Positions 8,420-15,878 of a stretch of DNA of 45,875 nucleotides are shown piece by piece. Made by a program: the position numbers and the translations under genes. The stretch is from the IMG/VR virus record IMGVR_UViG_3300021057_000275, positions 1 to 45,875 of that record; one strand, written 5' to 3'. Within the stretch, counting starts at the first letter, position 1. Every line of letters starts with the position of its first letter. The notes below the pieces were generated by a model that worked only from the letters and a program-made list of their open reading frames with translations, had not been told where the DNA came from and did no database searches. The stretch is from a virus.

Positions 8420-10521
8420 GCAGCCACCCCTTCCCTCATTCCAAGGATCTGCAGCCAGGGGTTAGTGGTTGAATGCACGACGATCGGAGGCAGGTCCTCG
8501 CATGAATCCGAGAAGACCTCGATGCTGAACTTGAAGCCACGCACTTCTAGCGACTGCAGGCGCTTGCTGTAGCGCGAAAATTCAAGGCGGGTCATCATCA
8601 CGGTGTGCTGCAACGGATTTCGACTGTGCAGCAGCCGGCCGTAGCGCTGCAGCTCCTGGTTGCGACTACCCCGCTGGAAGGTGAACTCGATGACCTCCTC
8701 CAGATCCTGGATATCGATGCCGCAGTCCCCTACCCGGCTCATGCAAACCACCTGGTGTTTTTGGATCAGTTCGAGGCGGTGCTGCGTCGCTGCATGAATG
8801 AAGGGGATATCGTTTTCACGGGCTACGCGCTCACCGCATTCGATGTAGTCCGAGAAAACTATTGTTTTGCGTTTGGTGAGGATCTTCCTTAGCGCGAGGT
8901 ACTTGTGTTCCATGTCCTCGACGATCAGCACCTTGATCGGTACGTCCTCCAGCGCCCCGGCCTCTCGCAGCTCGTTCCAGTTCTCGCCCACGCTATGGCC
9001 CGTCATCATCTGTATCAGGTCACTGCGGCCGTCCTCGCGGAACGGTGTCGCGGTCAAGCCGACACGGAACTCGCTGTTGATGAGCGATAGACGGTGTGCG
9101 TTGTTACCCGGGAGGAAGTGGGCCTCGTCAAACCCGGCCACCACAAACTTGTCATGGCTGAAGTCCTGCGCGGTCTGATAGGTGTAGATCTCAATCTTGC
9201 AGCGTTCCGCTCCACCGGCATCGAGGATCGAGATCTCGTGATGCTTGGGCTTCCACTTCAAGCGCAGGTCGTGTGATGGGGCCCAGTTCGCGAAGAAGGC
9301 GCACCACTGTTCGCGGATCGTGTCGTTATTCACGAAGAGGATGTGACGACCCGGTATCCGGGTAAATACCATTCCGAGGAAATACATCTTGCCCTGGCCA
9401 GGTGGCCAGTACACCCCGATGTTTCCGTTCTGCATGAAGGAGTCGAACGCCAGCTGCTGGTTGGGACGCAAGTCATATCCAAGAATGTTCTCCTTGATAT
9501 AGCATCCCTCCACGGGTCGCGGCGGCGCGATCTTCATGCCGATCTCTAGCAGCTTGCGGAAAGCTCGAAACGCGTCCCCCGAGGTGCGGTTTGTACTGAA
9601 GACGTAGCGCAACATCTTCTCATCCTCGACAGGCTCACCTTCAGCATTGAAGAACTGGCCATCCTTGAATGTCAGGCCAAGTTTGCTGGCGATCGCCTTG
9701 AGCACGTCGCCTTCACCTGGGTCCTCGTCCGTGTAAATCGCAGATTCGCTGAAGCGCGACACCAGGCATCCGCATCGCGGGCAATTTATCTGAACAGCAT
9801 AAGTCGGCACCCAAAAATTGACACCGCCGATCGCGCTGCAGGTCTCAAGGCTGAAAGAATGATGCGTCATTGCGAGGCCAGGACCGGACTCAACATCATG
9901 CTTGCCCATAGGAGTGAGCCGCTCCCCATCCTTCCAGGAATCCGACGTGCACGTCACCCGCTTGAATCGAGGGGGCGCAGGCAAATCATGCAGCTCGAGG
10001 ACGCCCTTGGCGTACGCGCTCGCAGATTGGTAGTCGAATACCTCTGGGTGTTCGGTGAAGAATTTCTTGAGGTTGGGTAGCGATACCCGCACGGCCTCCA
10101 CCTTATTAAAGCCGTGCTGCTCCCAGGCTTTGAGCCATCCGGCATCGATAAAGCGTTGCCACAGGCGATGATCGATCTTGGTCAGGTCCTCGATGTCGCG
10201 GATGGTCAGGTCGTCGATTTGACGGGTGGAATAATTGATGCGTTTGAGCCGGTTGCGGATCGATGCGTATGAGCAGCCCAAGTGCTCCAGCACCTCCACC
10301 ATCGGCACGCGACCATAGTTATCGCGAAGCCACTGATCCTTTTCAGTCGTCCACTCGATCCGGGGTTTGCGCGACTGGTATCCCCCTTGCCTAGCGGCAA
10401 CGTGAATGTTGTGCCGCTTTACCTGGTATTTGGCGACCAGCTTGTCGATAGTCTCCGAAGTCCCGTCGTAAAGCGCGGCGATGTCGCTAATCTGATCGGT
10501 AGTAAGAAGTGGGCGGCTCAT
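8416..10521 (-). CDS. SF2 DEAH-box helicase with N-terminal DNA-binding domain
   Basis: A 701-residue ATPase of the Rad25/XPB-like SF2 group. Motifs are Q-like LRPNQQ at 351-356, P-loop GQGKMY at 375-380, DEAH at 465-468, LTATP at 489-493 and QRYGRLLHSR at 625-634. The position after the P-loop Lys, almost always Thr or Ser, is Met379, which may alter Mg-ATP binding. Residues 55-95 look like a SANT/Myb or helix-turn-helix unit, and CPRC at 247-250 could be half of a zinc site. The ATG follows GAGGG by seven bases and overlaps the DUF5131 stop. Likely a replication or recombination helicase. Confidence 0.87.
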   Translation of the reverse strand: MSRPLLTTDQISDIAALYDGTSETIDKLVAKYQVKRHNIHVAARQGGYQSRKPRIEWTTEKDQWLRDNYGRVPMVEVLEHLGCSYASIRNRLKRINYSTRQIDDLTIRDIEDLTKIDHRLWQRFIDAGWLKAWEQHGFNKVEAVRVSLPNLKKFFTEHPEVFDYQSASAYAKGVLELHDLPAPPRFKRVTCTSDSWKDGERLTPMGKHDVESGPGLAMTHHSFSLETCSAIGGVNFWVPTYAVQINCPRCGCLVSRFSESAIYTDEDPGEGDVLKAIASKLGLTFKDGQFFNAEGEPVEDEKMLRYVFSTNRTSGDAFRAFRKLLEIGMKIAPPRPVEGCYIKENILGYDLRPNQQLAFDSFMQNGNIGVYWPPGQGKMYFLGMVFTRIPGRHILFVNNDTIREQWCAFFANWAPSHDLRLKWKPKHHEISILDAGGAERCKIEIYTYQTAQDFSHDKFVVAGFDEAHFLPGNNAHRLSLINSEFRVGLTATPFREDGRSDLIQMMTGHSVGENWNELREAGALEDVPIKVLIVEDMEHKYLALRKILTKRKTIVFSDYIECGERVARENDIPFIHAATQHRLELIQKHQVVCMSRVGDCGIDIQDLEEVIEFTFQRGSRNQELQRYGRLLHSRNPLQHTVMMTRLEFSRYSKRLQSLEVRGFKFSIEVFSDSCEDLPPIVVHSTTNPWLQILGMREGVAA

Positions 10522-11510
10522 GACGTAGCCCTCGGAAACTCGTCATGAGTGCGACCGTCGAGCTGACGGCCGGCGGTTTTTTTGCCAGCGCGGTTCATCC
10601 AGACATCGTTCCCGCCATCAGAGCTAAGGTCTTGCCCGTCATGGCCGGCATCAGTCATACGGAAACGTGGCACACCATCGACAGAAGGATAGCCACGTGA
10701 TGCTGGGCCTCTCGGGCACCATTCGCCCCATTGCTTGAAAAGAAACGGGACGCCAGCAGCCTCGCACTGATCACGCAAGCTGCAAGCCCACTCGGGGTGC
10801 ATAGGCCGAGCATTTGGACCGCTCTCGCCACCGACGATGACCCAATCTAATAAGTCGACTAACTTTGTCCGGTGCTCGCCGGCAAGCCTCGGAAAGGGGT
10901 AGGAGCCTCCGCACTTTGAGGCGAGATATTCCTTCGTTAGGTCCACCGGTCCAAGCAGCGGCTCCATGCTCAGGAAGCGAACGGCGGCCGGCACATTCAG
11001 CAGCTTGGGAATATCGCGGTCGGCTTCTTCCTGGTTGCAGATCGTGGCGCCTATCCAGACGTTTTCCAGAGGGCGATAGCGGTCATTGGCATCCATCAAG
11101 CGGCCGTCATGCTCGCAGGCGTTTTGAAGCATGCGCTCGACGTTACCGATGCGCTTGGTCAGCAACAGCCAATCCAGATTCGGAGTGTCGGCGATCAGAC
11201 TCAGGAGGCGCTGCCGCCATGCGTTCGGAACTTCGTTATCGAACACGTCCGCCAGACTGGCGCAGAACACGCGCTGGCGGCGACCATGCTCGGCGAAGAA
11301 CTGTTCATGCTGGGCATTCCAGCGAAGCGGCAGCTTCCAATTGCTGTCCGAAGTAACACGGCGCGGCTCGCCGGCGCCCCATTTAACTTCGAGCGTGCGC
11401 GATGGTGTGCTGACCTCGGCATAGCAGTGATCGCATGCCGGGCTTACCTTGGTGCAGCCTATCCACGGGTTGAAGGTGTGGTCCGTCCATTCAATCTTGG
11501 TATTTTTCAC
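10518..11510 (-). CDS. DUF5131 (phage Gp37/Gp68) family protein
   Basis: A 330-residue member of the Gp37/Gp68 family known from mycobacteriophages and many prophages. The N terminus has TFNPWIGCTKVSPACDHCYAE with Cys19, Cys26 and Cys29, a three-cysteine pattern reminiscent of iron-sulfur or radical SAM sites. Conserved WLLLTKR, VWIGAT, RFLSMEPLLGP and DWVIVGGESG segments follow. The start is GTG, with AGAGGT six bases upstream, overlapping the previous stop. The biochemical function is not known to me. No TcmP-type partner gene is seen beside it. Confidence 0.85.
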   Translation of the reverse strand: MKNTKIEWTDHTFNPWIGCTKVSPACDHCYAEVSTPSRTLEVKWGAGEPRRVTSDSNWKLPLRWNAQHEQFFAEHGRRQRVFCASLADVFDNEVPNAWRQRLLSLIADTPNLDWLLLTKRIGNVERMLQNACEHDGRLMDANDRYRPLENVWIGATICNQEEADRDIPKLLNVPAAVRFLSMEPLLGPVDLTKEYLASKCGGSYPFPRLAGEHRTKLVDLLDWVIVGGESGPNARPMHPEWACSLRDQCEAAGVPFLFKQWGEWCPRGPASRGYPSVDGVPRFRMTDAGHDGQDLSSDGGNDVWMNRAGKKTAGRQLDGRTHDEFPRATS

Positions 11511-11791
11511 AGAAGCACCTCTGCTTCCTTGATTGTGTTGCGGATCGTGGCCAGCCTTTCATTGATCCCATCCTGCAATTCGTCATCCTCAAATCCAGCG
11601 ATGAAGTCCTCGGCTAATTTCAGGCTGGCCAGCAGTATGAGAGGTAGTTCTGCCAGTGCTGCGCGACGTTCTGCTTCCTGCCGCGCAGCCTGCTGACGTG
11701 CTTTATAGGATTTGCACGGCTCAGCCTCTCGGCTATGGATGCAGGGGTCGTCGCCGCAATAATTGAGGCAGCCGCACTTAAATTTGCTCAT
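11507..11791 (-). CDS. Small Cys-rich early protein with helical C terminus
   Basis: A 94-residue protein. The first 27 residues hold five Cys (KCGCLNYCGDDPCIH, then EPCKSY), a possible small metal site. The rest is a predicted long helix rich in Ala and Glu. The ATG follows a GGGAGG motif and overlaps the HD gene stop by ATGA; its own stop overlaps the DUF5131 start. No family assigned. Confidence 0.72.
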   Translation of the reverse strand: MSKFKCGCLNYCGDDPCIHSREAEPCKSYKARQQAARQEAERRAALAELPLILLASLKLAEDFIAGFEDDELQDGINERLATIRNTIKEAEVLL

Positions 11792-12366
11792 GAAGTCCTC
11801 CCTGCTCCAGGCACAATGCGATCGCCCCTCATGCCAAGAACAATTTCACTGAAACGAATCAGGAAAGCTTGCTTCGCTTCAAAGGGCAGGAGCGGGACTA
11901 TCGTTTCCTTTAAGGGAATGATGTTGTCCAGGATCTCCCAACGCTCTTGCTGCTCCGCCATCAGATCCCGGCGCTCGGTCGCAAGCATGACAAGATCGGC
12001 ATGCTTCACGGACGCGGGCATGTGGCCCCTGAGCCCAAACAACTCCAGGACTTCGCCTTCAACGCGCTTTTCTATTTTCTTGTAGTCAGGAATGAGCTGC
12101 TTCAGAGGGGTCGGAATGTCGCCGACGTACGCCTCAGCCGCATCGTGCAGGAGCGCCCAAAGAGCATCCTGTGTGGGCACGATATAGCTGGCGAGAATGC
12201 TGTGCTGCGCCACACTATAAAACTGACGGCAATGCCCACCAAAACGGCAGATATTCGAAAGCGCATGGCTGATATCGTCGATTAGGACGACATTGCCAAA
12301 CTCGGTGAAATCGAATTTATTGCCGCTGTAGGTCTGGATGCTGGGGTGGATGAAGGGAATATTCAT
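11788..12366 (-). CDS. HD-domain phosphohydrolase (YfbR-like nucleotidase)
   Basis: A 192-residue HD hydrolase. His55 in VAQHS, His74-Asp75 in ALLHDAAEAYVGDIPTPLK, and Asp124 in KHADLVMLATERRDL match the metal-binding set of YfbR-type 5'-deoxyribonucleotidases. The conserved GD[IV]P[TS]PLK follows the HD. A role in trimming nucleotide pools during phage replication is the usual interpretation; substrate is not shown by the sequence. ATG follows GGAGGT by nine bases and both ends overlap neighbours by four bases. Confidence 0.86.
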   Translation of the reverse strand: MNIPFIHPSIQTYSGNKFDFTEFGNVVLIDDISHALSNICRFGGHCRQFYSVAQHSILASYIVPTQDALWALLHDAAEAYVGDIPTPLKQLIPDYKKIEKRVEGEVLELFGLRGHMPASVKHADLVMLATERRDLMAEQQERWEILDNIIPLKETIVPLLPFEAKQAFLIRFSEIVLGMRGDRIVPGAGRTS

Positions 12367-12740
12367 GATTCCATTACCTCCATCATTTGCTCGGCGTAAT
12401 ACTTACGCCATTGGAAATAACGGCCTATCTTGCAGTCCTTCAAATACTCCTGCTTGTCTTGTTGGTGAGCCTTAAACTGACTTTCGAACCACTCTAGATG
12501 AGTGGGAAGGTCCCAAACTCCATCCTCCAGCCAGGCTGATATCAAGGATTTCTCCTCGGCAGATAGCGCCTCATACTCTTTGCTGGAGAGCGGAGAACCC
12601 TCACCTTCAAAGTCCGGATTGTTTCCTTCAAACCATGCTGGAATTTCAGTCGGAGCATGGGCTGCGTAATAGTCCTTCAGCGAGGGGCCAATGTAACCTT
12701 CTGACGCCTGTAAAACTTCAATTTCCGAGGTTCCGTTCAT
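12363..12740 (-). CDS. Unknown acidic early protein
   Basis: A 125-residue protein starting MNGTSEIEVL; the ATG lies just after the upstream stop (TGATATG) with GGAG ten bases before. It is acidic and rich in Trp, Tyr and Glu, with no membrane segment or known motif. The longer frame to 12773 overlaps the upstream gene and is not preferred. Confidence 0.65.
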   Translation of the reverse strand: MNGTSEIEVLQASEGYIGPSLKDYYAAHAPTEIPAWFEGNNPDFEGEGSPLSSKEYEALSAEEKSLISAWLEDGVWDLPTHLEWFESQFKAHQQDKQEYLKDCKIGRYFQWRKYYAEQMMEVMES

Positions 12741-12741
12741 A

Positions 12742-13041
12742 TCAGTAGCTCTCCATTCCAGCCAGATCAGCACGCGGCTGATACGGGCAACGAGTTGCCC
12801 GAGGCTTGACGTGTTCCCGAACGATCTCGACGCGCTCGACCAGGTGGCGCAATGCCATTTCGTGGCCGTCCTTTAGCCGCACGTAAAGCTCGTCGCCGGG
12901 TTTAACGATTTGATGGTTGAGGACTTTGGTGCCGTTCCAGACATGAGCCTGGAACGGATGGCAATCGACCACCATGCCCTCATTGGTGACCAGCCAGCGC
13001 AGGAAGTCCTGGCCGTTGTCCTTGAAGTGAATGCGCTTCAT
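12742..13041 (-). CDS. Unknown early protein
   Basis: A 99-residue protein in the ATGA-coupled early chain. It has a beta-rich N terminus (VVDCHPFQAHVWNGTKVLNH) and a basic helix. No family recognised. Confidence 0.65.
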   Translation of the reverse strand: MKRIHFKDNGQDFLRWLVTNEGMVVDCHPFQAHVWNGTKVLNHQIVKPGDELYVRLKDGHEMALRHLVERVEIVREHVKPRATRCPYQPRADLAGMESY

Positions 13042-13265
13042 GATTCGCCCCCGTAGTACCTCTGCTGTTCGGCTGGTGAAAGCTCGCTTATGTCTAGCGG
13101 CCGCAAGTCCTCAAATGTGCGACCGTAGAACTCCTCTCGGCAGCGTTTGCAATGCAGGAGCGCGTAATCATTTACAACGAAAGCGCCGTTTTCCATAGGC
13201 CAATCGTGATCAAATAGCTGGCACAAGGTGTTGCCCTTGAGGCGTTGAAAGAAGGTACGCTTCAT
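13038..13265 (-). CDS. Small Cys-containing protein (DUF1660-like)
   Basis: A 75-residue protein with LCQLFDHDWPMENG and CKRCREEFYGR; the Cys...HDW...CxxC spacing resembles the DUF1660 group of prophage proteins, which probably bind one zinc. Coupled by ATGA overlaps on both sides. Function unknown. Confidence 0.68.
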   Translation of the reverse strand: MKRTFFQRLKGNTLCQLFDHDWPMENGAFVVNDYALLHCKRCREEFYGRTFEDLRPLDISELSPAEQQRYYGGES

Positions 13266-13543
13266 GCTCCACCCCGATTCTTGCGATCGATGGATTCGAC
13301 GGCGGCGACAGCGAGGGCTGCCACCTGGATCAGACGGGCACGCGCCTTATCCGGACTATTCATGCCACTCATTGCGCGTGCCCAGCCTGCGTAATCCTTG
13401 ATGAGCTGGACGAACTCCTCGGTCGGATGCTGATCGTCGTGCTCAGGGCCGCCCCACTTCGCGTTTTGCCGATCCCGTTCCTGCGACACTTCACGCAGCA
13501 CGAGTTGAGTTTTACTCGGAATACTTGCGCTAGAATCGCTCAT
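13262..13543 (-). CDS. MazG-like (all-alpha NTP-PPase fold) protein, acidic motif degenerate
   Basis: A 93-residue protein starting MSDSSASIP at 13543, where the ATG overlaps the stop of the recombinase. ERDRQNAKWGGPEHDDQH and ARLIQVAALAVAAVESIDR match a common phage MazG-like family. In active relatives the central helix carries an EEVGE-type acidic motif; here it reads QLIKDYAGWARAMS, so catalysis is doubtful. The longer frame to 13807 is spurious, lying within the recombinase gene. Confidence 0.75.
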   Translation of the reverse strand: MSDSSASIPSKTQLVLREVSQERDRQNAKWGGPEHDDQHPTEEFVQLIKDYAGWARAMSGMNSPDKARARLIQVAALAVAAVESIDRKNRGGA

Positions 13544-14196
13544 GCCGCGGCCCTCCGTTGATATTCGCGGCGCACGTCGCGCTTGCGGATCGATGGTGCG
13601 CCGTCGACTTCGCGCAGGGCTTGCTCGAGATCCTCGCGGGTGACGCCGGTGTACACCCCAGTGCTGGAAATCGTGGAATGTCCGAGCTCTACCTGGACGA
13701 TGCCGCGAGGATCCTTGGCTTGAGTGCGGCGCATGATGTTCATGCCGCGGGTATGGCGCATCCAGTGCGGGCTGACGTTGCCCTGAATACCGGCGTCGCG
13801 CGCCCATTGCGCAAGGCGGTGCTGGAAAGCACGGACGGACATGCCAACGTGCTTGCGGCTCATGACCAGGGGCACGTCGCCATCATCCAGATAGCCCATT
13901 TCGCGGCGGATATCGAGCAGGTCCAGCAAGGCGGCGCGGACCGGCTCAGTGACGAGCTTGCTGTGGTCGCGCTTCTTGCCCTTGCGGTGCTCGCGCGGGA
14001 TGTAGATATAACCGGTCTGCAGCGACACGAGGGCCGTATTGACCGTAATCAAGCTGAACTCCGTGATACGGAATCCGGTATCCCTCAATAGGCGAATCCA
14101 GGCATAGTCCCGCCTCGCCAGCACATCCGTGTATCTCTTCACCGTTCCAAGCAGGGTCTTCTGCTCGTCCTCGGTGAGGTAGTGTTTCAACATCAT
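13540..14196 (-). CDS. Short tyrosine recombinase, catalytic domain only
   Basis: A 218-residue protein; start ATG at 14196 with GGAAGGAG about seven bases upstream. In the longer 229-residue numbering the catalytic residues are Arg54 in DTGFR, His155 and Arg158 in SPHWMRH, His184 in LGHS and Tyr193 in GVYTG, with a Lys-rich KGKKR hairpin supplying the Lys. There is no N-terminal core-binding domain, in contrast to the other tyrosine recombinase in this prophage. It lies deep inside the early operon rather than at an end. Its target may be a phage site (dimer resolution, inversion) rather than the attachment site; this is inference. Confidence 0.85.
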   Translation of the reverse strand: MMLKHYLTEDEQKTLLGTVKRYTDVLARRDYAWIRLLRDTGFRITEFSLITVNTALVSLQTGYIYIPREHRKGKKRDHSKLVTEPVRAALLDLLDIRREMGYLDDGDVPLVMSRKHVGMSVRAFQHRLAQWARDAGIQGNVSPHWMRHTRGMNIMRRTQAKDPRGIVQVELGHSTISSTGVYTGVTREDLEQALREVDGAPSIRKRDVRREYQRRAAA

Positions 14197-14317
14197 GGCT
14201 CGCTCCTTCCATGGTTTCCCCCGTGTCAAATACGGCTGGCAACTCCCACGGGTATGGAGGTACCAGCACTACCAGCAGCAATACGAACACCATCATCAAA
14301 GTGCGAATGTGCGTCAT
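14197..14317 (-). CDS. Possible small membrane peptide, 3' end uncertain
   Basis: An ATG at 14317 overlaps the preceding stop by ATGA and opens a frame beginning MTHIRTLMMVFVLLLVV, a clear hydrophobic segment followed by Pro-rich residues. The frame stays open to 13946, but beyond 14197 it runs through the recombinase gene in another frame, so that part could be chance. If not a gene, 14197-14313 is simply a gap. The ribosome site (GAAGAG) is weak. Confidence 0.35.
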
Positions 14318-14598
14318 GGCCGCGGCTCTTCGAGCACGACGTCGACCATTCCGATCGCATTTCGAATTTCCGCTCGGGCTTCATCCCACTCGCCTCGAGC
14401 GAGGTGTGCGAAGCTTCTATTAGCCAATGTCATGGCATGCCGTATTGCTTTCATATCGAAGCCATCTAGCCCGCGACGAAGTCGCTTTTGCTTCAGCCGC
14501 AGCCTGCCGCTGCCATCCATCACCAGCAAACATCCGTTCTCTGAGGCAATACGTTTCGCTTCGTGCGGATTTATGGTCGGATGCAGCAACACGTTCAT
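14314..14598 (-). CDS. Unknown early protein
   Basis: A 94-residue protein starting MNVLLHPTINPHEAKRI; ATG has AGGA eight bases upstream and overlaps the stop of the upstream gene. A beta-rich LLVMDGSGRLRLKQKRLRRGLDG segment leads into helices. No family recognised. Confidence 0.65.
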   Translation of the reverse strand: MNVLLHPTINPHEAKRIASENGCLLVMDGSGRLRLKQKRLRRGLDGFDMKAIRHAMTLANRSFAHLARGEWDEARAEIRNAIGMVDVVLEEPRP

Positions 14599-14795
14599 AC
14601 CGTCTGTCCTTTCATTGCTGTTGTGATGGCGATGTTGCGGATGCACATTCGCCACATCGGGTCTTCCATGGCCTGCTCGAAACTGATATGCAGGCGGGTC
14701 GCCACGCGCTCATGTGCGGCGCGCAGCAAGCGCTCGGGTATATCTGTTACTCCGAGCGCGAGGGAACGTTGACGCCGGCTGCAGCCGCGTCGCAT
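14595..14795 (-). CDS. Unknown small early protein, start uncertain
   Basis: Up to 66 residues. The only ATG (14795) has no usable ribosome site and overlaps the previous gene by about 49 bases. A later non-ATG start is likely: a GGAG lies just inside, near the previous stop at 14747. The C-terminal part, HISFEQAMEDPMWRMCIRN, looks like a real folded segment. No family assigned. Confidence 0.5.
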   Translation of the reverse strand: MRRGCSRRQRSLALGVTDIPERLLRAAHERVATRLHISFEQAMEDPMWRMCIRNIAITTAMKGQTV

Positions 14796-14950
14796 TCCTT
14801 GGATTCCTTGTTGAAAAGCCGCTCCTCGAGTTCAGTGCGGAAAATCCGGTTGAAGATGCGGCCGACACTCAGGTATTCGCCCGGAGCAAGGTTGTCGGAG
14901 ACCTGCACGATGCCGCGCTTGGCAATGGATTGGGGAATGGGAACGCTCAT
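14747..14950 (-). CDS. Unknown small early protein
   Basis: A 67-residue protein starting MSVPIPQSIAKRGIVQVS; its ATG overlaps the stop of the CII-like gene (ATGA). GEYLSVGRIFNRIFRTELEERLF resembles a helix-turn-helix-like or coiled segment. The longer frame to 15010 is not supported. No function assigned. Confidence 0.62.
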   Translation of the reverse strand: MSVPIPQSIAKRGIVQVSDNLAPGEYLSVGRIFNRIFRTELEERLFNKESKECDAAAAGVNVPSRSE

Positions 14951-15444
14951 TGCTCGACACCAGCCATTTCCCGAAGGCGATGCACCGTCTCGAGGATGGC
15001 GGCAACCCATTGATGAGCTTCGGCTTCAATTGCCTGGAATTCTTTATGGGTCAGGTCGCTGTCTTGACGCAACGATTTATCGATACAGGAGTAAAAATCG
15101 CCGGATTCGGCTTCAATGCGCGTCAGGTGAAGCAGCAATGCGTCGGTGGAAAAATCGGAGAGGTCCGGCAGCCTGTAAAACACGCCGCCAGCGGTATGGC
15201 ATAGGGATTGGATAATGCGGACATCGCCTGAAAGAATGGTGGCTAAAACCACATCCTTAAGCGTGGGCTTGTTGTGATTGTTATCGTTTTCGCTGGTGTT
15301 GGCTTTGTTATACAGGGTGCCGGGAGGCATACCCATCAACCTGGCCAATGCAGGTACCCCGCCCCCATCCTGTTCGCCACCGTTGTAGTCGTGGACTACG
15401 CGATGGAATGCTTCATAAACGTCAGACGGCGTGCGTGACCGCAT
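14947..15444 (-). CDS. CII-like phage regulator (CP76 family)
   Basis: A 165-residue protein resembling the phage regulatory CII/CP76 family: VPALARLMGMPPGTLYNKAN forms the helix-turn-helix at about 28-50, followed by LKDVVLATILSGDVRIIQSLCHTAGGVFYRLPD, which is typical of the family. It is the first gene after Cro in the leftward operon, the position expected of a lysis-lysogeny regulator. ATG has AGGGG eight bases upstream. Confidence 0.8.
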   Translation of the reverse strand: MRSRTPSDVYEAFHRVVHDYNGGEQDGGGVPALARLMGMPPGTLYNKANTSENDNNHNKPTLKDVVLATILSGDVRIIQSLCHTAGGVFYRLPDLSDFSTDALLLHLTRIEAESGDFYSCIDKSLRQDSDLTHKEFQAIEAEAHQWVAAILETVHRLREMAGVEQ

Positions 15445-15529
15445 ATATGTGACCCCTGTAGAAAAATTAACCTACTGTGATTAGGGGTGCGGCCAGATAC
15501 TTGGCTTGCGAGCGAGTATCACCGCACCG

Positions 15530-15559
15530 GCTCGCCTCATGCGTCAACATGGGGCGAGC
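15530..15559. other. Long hairpin between cro-like and CII-like genes
   Basis: GCTCGCC (15530-15536) pairs with GGCGAGC (15553-15559), and the inner CATG pair (15538-15541 and 15548-15551) extends the stem around a 6-base loop. It sits just after the Cro-like stop. No U-run follows on the leftward strand, so it is not a standard terminator; it may attenuate or process the early mRNA. Confidence 0.4.
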
Positions 15560-15563
15560 TTAT

Positions 15564-15785
15564 TTATGCTGCTTGTTGATCCACGTATCTCTCTGGATAG
15601 AGGATTTCTTGTTCGGTAATGCCTTCACCAAAAAACTTTGATATCCGAGCAGCCATGTCGGGCGAGACACCTTGATCACCGCGCTCAACTCGAGACACGG
15701 TAGAGGCGGAGCATTTAACACCGTCGGCAACCTCGTAAATGCTCAGCTCGCGCTTGATTCTGATTCTCTTAAGTGGGGTTTCCAT
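15564..15785 (-). CDS. Cro-like Xre-family repressor
   Basis: A 73-residue protein starting METPLKRIRI. Residues 14-33 (SIYEVADGVKCSASTVSRVE) form a helix-turn-helix of the Xre/Cro type. It is divergent from the CI-like gene with a shared operator region between them, the classic arrangement of a lambda-type switch. The longer frame to 15899 extends through the operators and is rejected. The ribosome site is weak. Confidence 0.84.
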   Translation of the reverse strand: METPLKRIRIKRELSIYEVADGVKCSASTVSRVERGDQGVSPDMAARISKFFGEGITEQEILYPERYVDQQAA

Positions 15786-15796
15786 GTTCCGTATCT

Positions 15797-15878
15797 CGCA
15801 ACATTTTTTGTAATGTTGCGCCACGCTCAACATCATGTCAACAAAAAGTTGCGTAATTCGTGTTGCGCGCGGCGCAAC
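15797..15878. promoter_or_regulatory. Immunity operators: GTTGCG/CGCAAC half sites
   Basis: Between the divergent repressors lies a 24-bp palindrome at 15797-15820 with 9-bp arms CGCAACATT and AATGTTGCG, and a second at 15862-15878 with arms GTTGCGC and GCGCAAC around three bases. A lone GTTGCG half site is at 15848-15853. The second palindrome ends directly before TAGAAT (15879-15884), a -10-like hexamer for the rightward repressor operon. This fits operators through which Cro and CI exclude each other's transcription. Which protein binds which site is unknown. Confidence 0.72.

Noticed and set aside
13544-13807. N-terminal extension of the MazG-like frame
   Set aside because: Arg/His-rich translation of the recombinase gene in another frame; the ATG at 13543 overlaps the recombinase stop and explains the gene.
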